13,159 nt of DNA from Candidatus Methylomirabilota bacterium (GTDB taxonomy: Bacteria; Methylomirabilota; Methylomirabilia; Methylomirabilales; JACQHM01): positions 1-13,159 of the forward strand of contig JACQHM010000043.1 in assembly GCA_016199025.1 (NCBI GenBank). Reading direction: 5' to 3'. Positions 7,933-13,159 of the stretch are shown piece after piece. The translations under genes and the position numbers were made by a program. Every line of letters starts with the position of its first letter. Position 1 is the first letter of the stretch. Below the pieces are notes generated by a model. The model was not told the origin of the DNA, searched no databases, and saw nothing but the letters and a program-made list of their open reading frames with translations.

Positions 7933-9224
7933 AACGGATTGTTTTGACCCTCCTCTTCGTCCTTTTGGCGACCTCTGCCCACGCCGCTCCTTTCAGGGTC
8001 GCCATCTTCCCCTTCGAAGGAGTAGGGGAGGAGGGACTGGCGGAGGCCTTGGCCGAGGCCCTCGCCCAGGGCCTTCGGGCGGTGAAGAGCGTGAAGGTGA
8101 TCGAGCCTCGCGTCCTCTTGAGACCTACCGGGCGGAGGCCTCTCCAGGGATTGACGTTAGAGGAGCGGATCAGGCTGGGGCGGGCCTTAAAGGCCCGGGG
8201 GCTGATCGACGGGGCCTTCAAACAAGGGGAGGGGACCCTTCGGCTGACCGTCCGTTTCTTGGATCTCAAGGCCGACAAGGAGATCGGGAAGAAAGAGGTG
8301 GCCGGCCAAATGGCAGAGCTGTTTGCCCTGGAGGAGAAGCTCGGCTCGGCCTTCCTGCAGGCCTTTAAGCTTCCCTCACCTCCAGGGGAAACCTGGCGTC
8401 GGGCCTTTAAGCTGCCGACCCCATCGCTCCCCGCCTATTTTGCCTATGCCAGGGGACGCTGGAGCCTGGCCACATCCAGCGAGGAGGGGTACGATTCCGC
8501 GCTGAAATCCTTCCAGATGGCGTTGGAGCTGGACGAGAACTTTGCCCTCGCCCGCTATGGCTTAGGTCTGACCTTCGCCGGGTTGGGGTATCACTGGCGG
8601 GCGGCGTGGGAGTTCACCAAGGCCTTCCAGCTCGATCCTCAGCTTGCCGAGGCCTTTAAAGCCCTTGGGGATGTGATGGCTTCCACCCCGAGGAAGCTCT
8701 CCCAGGCCATGGAGGCGTATCAGAAGGCCATCGAACAGGATTCTGAATACGCTGATGCGTACGTCGGCTTGGGGGACATCAAGGCGGCCATGGGGGAGCT
8801 GGATGCGGCCCTGGCCCTCTATGAGCGGGCCTTGAAGGCCGATCCCGACAGTGCGAATGTGCACTACAGCCTGGGCAGGCTCTACCATCATGAAAGGGGC
8901 CTCTATTACGAGCCCATCGGAGAGTACCAAAAAGCCATCGCCCTGGACCCGGGGTTGGTCGAGGCCTATGTGGCCCTGGGGGAGCTCTACGAGGAGAAGG
9001 GGCTCCATCAAGAGGCCGTCCAAGCCTATGAAGGGGCCATCGCCATCGAATCCCAAAACCCGACAGCTCTCTACGCGTTAGCCCAAGCCCTGGAGAAACT
9101 CGATCAAAAGAAGGCCATCGCCGCGTGGGAACGCTACATCCAGCTTGCTTCCTCTCTTCCCTCGGAGAAGGAGTGGGTGGAGATCGCCAAACATCACCTG
9201 AAGAAGCTCGAGGAGACCAGATGA
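7929..9224 (+). CDS. Exported TPR-repeat protein
   Basis: The 431-residue product begins with a typical signal peptide (MKRIVLTLLFVLLATSAHA, cleavage probably after residue 19) and has no lipobox cysteine, so it should be periplasmic or outside the cell. Residues of about 20-150 form an alpha/beta domain (FRVAIFPFEG, then LAEALAEALAQGL) reminiscent of the TolB/FlgO-like N-terminal domain found before TPRs. From about 168 to 415 there are six or so TPR-like units, for example YAKLG-type helices around ALKSFQMALELDENFALARY, AMEAYQKAIEQDSEYADAY and EAVQAYEGAIAIESQNPTALY. TPR arrays bind protein partners, so a scaffold or periplasmic partner for the vWA protein is a reasonable inference; BatB/BatE-type TPR proteins occur in related operons. 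Start and stop overlap the neighbours as ATGA on both sides, and a strong AGGAGG precedes the start. Confidence 0.9.
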   Translation: MKRIVLTLLFVLLATSAHAAPFRVAIFPFEGVGEEGLAEALAEALAQGLRAVKSVKVIEPRVLLRPTGRRPLQGLTLEERIRLGRALKARGLIDGAFKQGEGTLRLTVRFLDLKADKEIGKKEVAGQMAELFALEEKLGSAFLQAFKLPSPPGETWRRAFKLPTPSLPAYFAYARGRWSLATSSEEGYDSALKSFQMALELDENFALARYGLGLTFAGLGYHWRAAWEFTKAFQLDPQLAEAFKALGDVMASTPRKLSQAMEAYQKAIEQDSEYADAYVGLGDIKAAMGELDAALALYERALKADPDSANVHYSLGRLYHHERGLYYEPIGEYQKAIALDPGLVEAYVALGELYEEKGLHQEAVQAYEGAIAIESQNPTALYALAQALEKLDQKKAIAAWERYIQLASSLPSEKEWVEIAKHHLKKLEETR

Positions 9225-10231
9225 CGGCAGAGGAGAAGGCGGAACGGTTTCGGCAGATCCTTCAAGCTATCGAGGCTGAGATTGGTGGGGTGATCGTTGG
9301 ACACCAGGAGGTGATCCGGGGGGTTCTGATCTGCCTCTCTTCCGGGGGCCACGCCCTCTTGGAGGGGGTCCCGGGGTTAGGCAAGACGATCCTCGTCAAG
9401 ACCTTAAGCCGGTGCCTGGACCTGGAGTTTTCCCGGGTCCAGTTCACCCCGGACCTGATGCCGGCGGACATCATCGGGACAAACATCATCGTGGAGACCC
9501 CTGAGGGGAGGCAGTTTCGGTTCCAGAAGGGGCCTCTCTTTGGACAGATCGTCCTGGCCGATGAGATCAACCGGGCCACGCCCAAGACCCAGTCAGCCCT
9601 GTTGGAGGCCATGCAGGAGCTTTCGGTGACGGTCGGAGGGGTCCAGCACCGTCTGAAGCTCCCCTTCTGCGTCCTGGCCACCCAGAACCCCATCGAGATG
9701 GAGGGGACCTATCCTCTTCCCGAGGCCCAGCTCGACCGGTTCTTCTTCAAGCTGAAAGTGTCCTATCCTACCGAGGACGAGCTGTCGGAGATCGTGGAGC
9801 GGACGACAAAGGCTGAGGAGGTCTCGGTCAAGAAGGTGATGGGGGCCGAAGAGGTGGAGGCCATGAAGGCCTTCATCCGGGAGATCCCCATCGCCTCCCA
9901 CGTCAAGGCGTACGCCTCCAGGCTCATCCTGACCACCCACCCCGAGACCCCCTCTTCCCCCGAGCTGGTGAAGCGCTTCGTCCGCTACGGGTCGAGCCCT
10001 CGGGGGGCTCAGGCGTTGGTCTTGGCTGGGAAGGTCAATGCGCTTCTCTCCAGCCGTTTCAACGTGAGCTTCGACGACATTAGGGATGCCGCGCTTCCTG
10101 CCTTACGACACCGCTTGATCTTCAGCTTCGAGGGAGAGGCGGAGGGGATCGACCCCGACAGGATCATCGAGGAGGTCTTGAAGAACGTCCCCACCGAGGA
10201 GCCGAAGCGGACCGTCCTCTCGGGGCGCTAG
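9221..10231 (+). CDS. MoxR family AAA+ ATPase
   Basis: MoxR ATPases are hexameric AAA+ chaperone-like enzymes that act on vWA-domain partners; the neighbours here are exactly such proteins. The 336-residue product has Walker A GVPGLGKT (49-56), Walker B VLADEINRA (D114, E115), a sensor-1 asparagine N156 in ATQNPIEMEG, and R173 in EAQLDRF. A lid domain follows with RYGSSPRGAQALVLAGKVNAL. I chose ATG 9221 because its ATGA overlaps the TPR stop and AGGAGA (9211-9216) precedes it. An upstream in-frame start at 9125 would add 32 residues that only overprint the TPR gene. In most genomes moxR is the first gene of this cluster; here it is last. A parS site begins four bases after its stop codon. ATP hydrolysis is very likely; the substrate is unknown. 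Confidence 0.96.
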   Translation: MTAEEKAERFRQILQAIEAEIGGVIVGHQEVIRGVLICLSSGGHALLEGVPGLGKTILVKTLSRCLDLEFSRVQFTPDLMPADIIGTNIIVETPEGRQFRFQKGPLFGQIVLADEINRATPKTQSALLEAMQELSVTVGGVQHRLKLPFCVLATQNPIEMEGTYPLPEAQLDRFFFKLKVSYPTEDELSEIVERTTKAEEVSVKKVMGAEEVEAMKAFIREIPIASHVKAYASRLILTTHPETPSSPELVKRFVRYGSSPRGAQALVLAGKVNALLSSRFNVSFDDIRDAALPALRHRLIFSFEGEAEGIDPDRIIEEVLKNVPTEEPKRTVLSGR

Positions 10232-10235
10232 AGGA

Positions 10236-10251
10236 TGTTTCACGTGAAACA
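10236..10251. promoter_or_regulatory. parS site (ParB binding site)
   Basis: TGTTTCACGTGAAACA matches the widely conserved bacterial parS consensus at all 16 bases, and the palindrome extends to 18 (10235-10252). ParB loads here, spreads as CTP-bound clamps over neighbouring DNA and recruits SMC and ParA for origin segregation. It lies in the gap after the MoxR stop, with no parA or parB in the window. Chromosomal parS sites cluster near the replication origin, so this segment may be origin-proximal; a plasmid is possible but less likely with a housekeeping gene such as mnmA nearby. Confidence 0.9.
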
Positions 10252-10317
10252 TTCTGGGGTCGGGGCGCCAAGAGCCACCGTGATGATCTTTCAATAGCCT
10301 GGAAGGCCCAAGGAGAA

Positions 10318-10349
10318 GTGCAAGCATTTTGCTATCAAAATGCTCGCAC
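10318..10349 (+). repeat. Inverted repeat upstream of the RHH gene (candidate operator)
   Basis: GCATTTTG (10324-10331) and CAAAATGC (10336-10343) are perfect reverse complements around the loop CTAT. The stem extends through an A-T pair and, after one A/C mismatch, GTGC/GCAC, giving 13 pairs in total. The element ends 13 bases before the ATG of the ribbon-helix-helix gene, is AT-rich in an otherwise GC-rich region, and has no T tract after it. Autoregulating antitoxins bind such palindromes over their own promoters, so an operator is the favoured reading. A dispersed palindromic repeat is the alternative. Confidence 0.6.
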
Positions 10350-10362
10350 AAGGAAGAGTCGG

Positions 10363-10608
10363 ATGCCAACGCTCTACGTGAGGGATATGCCCGAGGAGCT
10401 GTACGCCCGCTTGAAGGAACGGGCGGCGAAAGAGCGGCGAAGCGTAAGCCAGGAGGCCATCAGCCTCCTGGAGTGGGCCCTCTCGGAGGTCGAGATGGAG
10501 GAGGCCCTGACCCACCTGATCCGCCGAAGATCCCCCCGAAAACTCTCCATCCCGTCCCCTTCCCGCGGTTCGACGAAGCTCACCCCAGGCGGAGGGCCGA
10601 GGCGGTAA
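10363..10608 (+). CDS. Ribbon-helix-helix antitoxin-like protein (solo)
   Basis: The 81-residue product starts with a short beta strand and a helix-turn-helix-like pair typical of Arc/MetJ-type ribbon-helix-helix DNA binders of the VapB/FitA antitoxin group. TLYVRDMPEELYARLKERA is at about 3-21 and RSVSQEAISLLEWAL at about 26-40. Residues after about 50 are Arg-, Pro- and Ser-rich (RRRSPRKLSIPSPSRG), and I cannot see the acidic toxin-contact tail common in these antitoxins. ATG 10363 fits the domain start. The in-frame earlier start at 10318 would translate the palindrome. No PIN-type or other toxin follows: only 120 bases separate it from the next gene, and they show no convincing frame. It may be an orphan antitoxin, a remnant of a toxin-antitoxin pair, or a small autonomous regulator. 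The inverted repeat directly upstream suggests autoregulation. Confidence 0.75.
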   Translation: MPTLYVRDMPEELYARLKERAAKERRSVSQEAISLLEWALSEVEMEEALTHLIRRRSPRKLSIPSPSRGSTKLTPGGGPRR

Positions 10609-10728
10609 GAGATCACCCCTTCCGGTCCTTGCTTTTGAGGCTTTCCACAGGGCCCTTTCGATGGCCGCCGGCTTGTAAGGGTCAGGCACACCCTGTAGTC
10701 AGATGGAGGATAGAGGGAGGATGATCGG
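10609..10728. other. Intergenic gap without a recognised feature
   Basis: This 120-base stretch between the ribbon-helix-helix gene and the dehydrogenase contains no convincing reading frame, terminator or promoter. At its end GGGAGG (10715-10720) sits eight bases before ATG 10729 and is the probable ribosome site of the dehydrogenase gene. A weak AGGGT/ACCCT inverted repeat near 10677-10693 is too short to interpret. Confidence 0.6.
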
Positions 10729-11490
10729 ATGACGACTAGAAATGGGGTCGCGATCGTGACGGGGGGAGCCCGGGGGATCGGGCGGGCCATCGCTTTTACT
10801 CTGGCCGAGGCCGGCTACTGGATCGTCGCGAACTACCGGAGCCGCGACCACGATGCCCGGGAGCTTGTCGAGAAGATCACCGCCGGTGGAGGGCAGGCGA
10901 AGGCCTTCAAGGTCGATGTCGGCGTTCCCGAGGAGGCTAATAGGCTTGTCCAGTCTACCCTGGAGGCTTTCGGGCAGATCGATGTCCTGGTGAACAACGC
11001 CGGGATCTCGATCAGCGGTGTCACGTTCGGGGAGTTCCCGTTGGAAGATTGGGCAGAGATGCTTCGGGTGAACCTTTTTGCCCCCTTCTACCTGATCAAG
11101 GCGGTCCTCCCCCACATGCGGGAGCGACGAAGCGGCCGCATCATCAATCTCTCCTCCAACGTGACCATCCGGTTCCCAGCCGGCTACGGCCCCTACACCG
11201 TCTCGAAGGCCGGCCTGGAGGCCTTGACCCGGATCCTCTCAAAGGAAGAAGGGCCGAACGGCATCCGGGTGAACGCCATCGCCCCCGGGCCCATCCAGAC
11301 GGAGATGTTGGGGAAGGCCCTGGCCGTCATGGGGCCGGAGCGGGCTGAGGCGTTCATCAAGTCGGTGCCCCTGAGGCGGGCGGGGCGTCCCGAGGAGATC
11401 GCCTCTGTGGTCCGTTTCCTGGTCTCGGAGGAGGCAAGCTATATCACCGGCCAGGTGATCTACGTGAACGGCGGCGGGCCAGGGGGCTAA
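10729..11490 (+). CDS. Short-chain dehydrogenase/reductase, FabG-like
   Basis: A complete 253-residue classical SDR, a cytoplasmic NAD(P)-dependent oxidoreductase. The cofactor loop TGGARGIG is at 11-18, NNAG at 89-92, the catalytic serine at S143 (or S142) in NLSSN, and the active-site pair Y156 and K160 in YTVSK. The C-terminus has the usual RRAGRPEEIA and ITGQVIYVNGG. Basic and polar residues after the second strand (NYRSRDH) favour NADP(H). Sequence style is closest to 3-oxoacyl-ACP reductases (FabG), but SDRs of many substrate specificities look alike, and no fatty-acid synthesis gene is nearby, so the substrate is not assigned. GGGAGG lies eight bases before the start. The uracil-DNA glycosylase gene begins seven bases after the stop, suggesting a shared transcript. 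Confidence 0.93.
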   Translation: MTTRNGVAIVTGGARGIGRAIAFTLAEAGYWIVANYRSRDHDARELVEKITAGGGQAKAFKVDVGVPEEANRLVQSTLEAFGQIDVLVNNAGISISGVTFGEFPLEDWAEMLRVNLFAPFYLIKAVLPHMRERRSGRIINLSSNVTIRFPAGYGPYTVSKAGLEALTRILSKEEGPNGIRVNAIAPGPIQTEMLGKALAVMGPERAEAFIKSVPLRRAGRPEEIASVVRFLVSEEASYITGQVIYVNGGGPGG

Positions 11491-11497
11491 GGGAAGG

Positions 11498-12109
11498 ATG
11501 GAGTGGGAGGCCCGGATGGCGGCTCTCAGGGCCGAGGCCCTGACCTGCCCTCGGTGCCACCTGGCAGAGACCAGGACCCAGGTCGTCTTCGGAGAAGGGA
11601 ATGGGCAGGTCCGGATCATGGTCGTGGGCCAGGGACCCGGGGCCGTCGAGGACGAGACGGGGCGCCCCTTTGTGGGCCCGGCAGGTGCTCTCCTGGATCG
11701 GGCCCTGGCGGAGGCGGGCCTCTCCCGCGGACAGCTCTGGATCACCAACATCGTTAAGTGCCGGGCCACGAAAACGGAAAAGGGGAGGCTCGTGGACCGG
11801 CCCCCTTTTGCCGCGGAGGTGAAGGCATGCCGCCCCTGGTTGGAGGGGGAGATCGATACCGTCCGGCCCCGGATCATCGTCTGCCTCGGGACGCCGGCGG
11901 CCCAGGCCTTGATCAAGAAAGGCTTTAGGATGGGCGAGGAGCACGGCCAGTGGCACGAAGGGCCCTCGGGGGTCAAGTTCCTGGCCACCTTCCATCCCGC
12001 TTATGTCCTTCGCCTGAAGAGCGTGGATGAGGAGGCGTATCAGAGGACCTGGCGGGCCCTCGTCGAGGACTTGAGGAAGGTGGCCGCGGCCATGCACGAG
12101 CAAGCCTAG
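11498..12109 (+). CDS. Uracil-DNA glycosylase, family 4 type (4Fe-4S)
   Basis: Enzymes of this family excise uracil from DNA after cytosine deamination or dUMP incorporation, starting base-excision repair. The 203-residue product has the expected size. Cysteines C17 and C20 (CPRC), C88 (NIVKCR) and C111 (KACRPWL) are placed like the four iron-sulfur ligands of family 4. The first active-site motif reads GQGPGAVED (44-52), followed by ETGRPFVGPAG; the second is HPAYVLR, starting at H166. In family 4 the second residue of the first motif is usually Glu (GEAPG or GEGPG); here it is Gln, so activity or specificity could differ. The segment between C88 and C111 carries an extra loop (KTEKGRLVDRPP) compared with short family members. 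The gene follows the dehydrogenase by seven bases and ends in a CTAG shared with the opposing hydrolase gene. Confidence 0.92.
   Translation: MEWEARMAALRAEALTCPRCHLAETRTQVVFGEGNGQVRIMVVGQGPGAVEDETGRPFVGPAGALLDRALAEAGLSRGQLWITNIVKCRATKTEKGRLVDRPPFAAEVKACRPWLEGEIDTVRPRIIVCLGTPAAQALIKKGFRMGEEHGQWHEGPSGVKFLATFHPAYVLRLKSVDEEAYQRTWRALVEDLRKVAAAMHEQA
12106..12109. other. CTAG shared by two convergent stop codons
   Basis: The glycosylase gene ends TAG at 12107-12109 on the + strand. The hydrolase gene ends TAG on the minus strand at 12106-12108. The two genes thus overlap tail to tail by four bases, with no room for separate terminators and no clear bidirectional hairpin with T tracts. Confidence 0.95.
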
Positions 12110-12900
12110 GAAGGGAGGCCTTCTAAGAAGTTCTGGAGCACAGTGTTGAAGAGCTCGGGCTCTTCCAGATTGGTCATGTGGGTGGCACCGGGGATCACGA
12201 CCTTCTTGCACTGGGGGATGGTTCGCTGGTAGCGCTCGGCGAAGGGGATATAGGCTGTATCCCGTTCGCCGACGATGGCCAGTGTGGGGACACGGATCTC
12301 TTGGAGACGGTCAGTGAGTGAGGCCATCCGCATGATCGCTCTGGTGGACCAGGCGAGTCCCACCGGAGACCACCTGACGAGCTTGGCCTTGTGCCGCTTT
12401 ACCCATTCGGGCCGCTTCTCGGAGAGGCCGCTCATAAAGGGAAGGCCGTAGAGATGATCCACGGCCTCCCGCATCTTCCCGGCCTCGGCCAGCTCAGCGA
12501 CCTTAGCGAAGGCCGACATCTGCTCGGGGGAAGGGGCCTGGCTCTGGGCATCCACCAGGATCAGGGCCCTGACCATCTCGGGATGGCTCAGGACGAAGCG
12601 GAGGGCGATTCGCCCGCCCATGGAGAGGCCCATCAACGAGACACGTTCGACGCCGAGAAAGCGGAGCAACCCGTAGAGATCTTCCGCGAACACTTCGATA
12701 GAGTACCCTTGGGGGGGAGCCTCGGAGAGGCCGTGTCCCCGGTTGTCGTAGGTGATGGTCTGGTAGCGATCAGAGAAAGCGGCGACCTGCGGCTCCCACA
12801 TGGCGTGGTCCAGGCTTAAGCCATGGGCCATGACCAGGGGGGTGCCCTCCCCGGCGATTTCGTAGTACAGGCGGACGCCGTTCACTTTGGTGTACGGCAT
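12106..12900 (-). CDS. Alpha/beta hydrolase
   Basis: A 264-residue alpha/beta-hydrolase-fold enzyme of the compact, lid-bearing type that includes 3-oxoadipate enol-lactonases, esterases and haloperoxidase-like proteins. The oxyanion region is AHGLSLDHAMW (H26, G27), YDNRGHGLS follows at about 51-59, the nucleophile elbow GLSMGG places S93, the acid is D214 in VGERDTAYIP and the base is H241 in GATHMTN. All catalytic residues are present. The substrate cannot be read from sequence, and no aromatic-degradation genes are nearby to support a lactonase call. ATG 12900 is chosen because AGGAGG (minus strand, 12909-12914) stands eight bases upstream; a longer frame to 12942 would add 14 residues overlapping the preceding gene. 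It follows the partial dehydrogenase by 16 bases and is probably cotranscribed with it. Confidence 0.93.
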   Translation of the reverse strand: MPYTKVNGVRLYYEIAGEGTPLVMAHGLSLDHAMWEPQVAAFSDRYQTITYDNRGHGLSEAPPQGYSIEVFAEDLYGLLRFLGVERVSLMGLSMGGRIALRFVLSHPEMVRALILVDAQSQAPSPEQMSAFAKVAELAEAGKMREAVDHLYGLPFMSGLSEKRPEWVKRHKAKLVRWSPVGLAWSTRAIMRMASLTDRLQEIRVPTLAIVGERDTAYIPFAERYQRTIPQCKKVVIPGATHMTNLEEPELFNTVLQNFLEGLPS

Positions 12901-12908
12901 CGTATCTT

Positions 12909-12914
12909 CCTCCT
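12909..12914 (-). promoter_or_regulatory. Shine-Dalgarno site of the alpha/beta hydrolase
   Basis: On the minus strand AGGAGG occupies the 16-base gap between the dehydrogenase stop and the hydrolase start, with a spacing of eight bases. It fixes the hydrolase start at 12900. Confidence 0.85.
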
Positions 12915-12916
12915 GG

Positions 12917-13159
12917 CTAGCCTTGAACCGAATAGCCCCCATCCACGGGGATCGCCGTGCCGGTCACGAAGTCCGAGGCGGAGCTTGCGAGGAACACGGC
13001 GATGCCCGCGAGGTCCTCGGGGGTCCCCCACCGCCCGGCCGGCGTGCGGGCGACTACCCGCTCGTGAAGCCCCGCGATCTGTTCCCGGGCCTTCCGCGTG
13101 AGGTCCGTGTCGATCCAGCCTGGGAGCACCGCGTTCACCTGGATGTTGTCCTTCGCCCA
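12917..13159 (-). CDS. Short-chain dehydrogenase/reductase, C-terminal part (cut by window edge)
   Basis: Only the last 80 residues are in the window; the frame is open to the edge and its N-terminus with cofactor and catalytic motifs lies outside. The visible part is typical for the end of classical SDRs: WAKDNIQVNAVLPGWIDTDLT (the region after the active-site lysine), then RWGTPEDLAGIAVFLAS and TGTAIPVDGGYSVQG. It is not a copy of the dehydrogenase at 10729, whose end reads VNGGGPGG. The product is expected to be an NAD(P)-dependent oxidoreductase with unknown substrate. The alpha/beta hydrolase starts 16 bases downstream, so the two may serve one small catabolic step together. Confidence 0.92.
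   Translation of the reverse strand, partial: WAKDNIQVNAVLPGWIDTDLTRKAREQIAGLHERVVARTPAGRWGTPEDLAGIAVFLASSASDFVTGTAIPVDGGYSVQG

Noticed and set aside
8562..9056. 164-residue minus-strand frame opposite the TPR gene
   Set aside because: Its repetitive translation (GLDGLL-type) merely mirrors the TPR repeats on the other strand.
10235..10297. Short ORF starting within parS (MFHVKHSGVG, 20 codons)
   Set aside because: The ATG is part of the palindrome, there is no suitable ribosome site, and the peptide shows nothing recognisable.
10329..10724. 131-residue + strand frame overlapping the ribbon-helix-helix gene
   Set aside because: It reads the antitoxin gene in another frame, has low-complexity composition and begins inside the palindrome. 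The 10363 frame has the real domain.
10609..10728. Remnant of a PIN-domain toxin after the antitoxin-like gene
   Set aside because: None of the frames in this stretch shows a PIN start (such as a DTS or DAS motif after a hydrophobic strand) or enough length.
12110..12130. Bidirectional terminator between the convergent genes
   Set aside because: Only a five-pair GAAGG/CCTTC stem is present, inside the hydrolase coding end and without flanking T tracts.
11239..12211. Two long minus-strand frames (249 and 255 residues) opposite the dehydrogenase and glycosylase genes
   Set aside because: Translations are rich in Pro, Arg, His and Gly without motifs, and the + strand has clear SDR and glycosylase active sites.

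Overview
The window is a GC-rich (about 60% or more by eye), gene-dense bacterial segment. It has Shine-Dalgarno-type ribosome sites, ATGA/GTGA stop-start overlaps and no rRNA, tRNA, CRISPR array or transposase. The proteins look like those of an uncultivated, GC-rich Gram-negative-type lineage; NC10/Methylomirabilota-Rokubacteria-like is a weak guess from protein flavour only. A signal peptide ending in Ala-X-Ala on the TPR protein fits a cell with a periplasm.

Region 1 (26-10231, + strand) reads as one long, tightly packed operon. It starts with mnmA (tRNA 2-thiouridylase). Next come a membrane protein with a long low-complexity linker, a DUF58 protein, a 1453-residue membrane protein with three von Willebrand A (vWA) domains and amidotransferase-like folds, an exported TPR protein, and finally a MoxR-type AAA+ ATPase. 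MoxR, DUF58 and BatA-like vWA proteins are an established partnership, thought to act as a chaperone or envelope-stress (aerotolerance) machine. Here MoxR comes last rather than first, and what are usually separate vWA proteins form one chain. Most junctions are 4-base stop/start overlaps. The exception is the step into DUF58 (2625-2705), which holds a palindromic repeat, a run of nine G and a 26-codon mini-ORF with ATGA overlaps at both ends.

Region 2 (10232-10728) is a small intergenic island. Four bases after the MoxR stop lies a perfect parS site (TGTTTCACGTGAAACA), the near-universal ParB loading site. It is followed by a strong inverted repeat directly upstream of a solo ribbon-helix-helix antitoxin-like gene that has no visible toxin partner.

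Region 3 (10729-13159) holds a FabG-like short-chain dehydrogenase/reductase and a family-4-type uracil-DNA glycosylase on the + strand. They converge on a minus-strand pair: the C-terminal end of a second short-chain dehydrogenase/reductase, cut by the window edge, and an alpha/beta hydrolase. The glycosylase and the hydrolase both end in the same CTAG palindrome.

The most noteworthy items are the triple-vWA fusion inside the MoxR operon, the exact parS site, and the unusual junction in front of the DUF58 gene. No wholly new system can be proven from this sequence alone.
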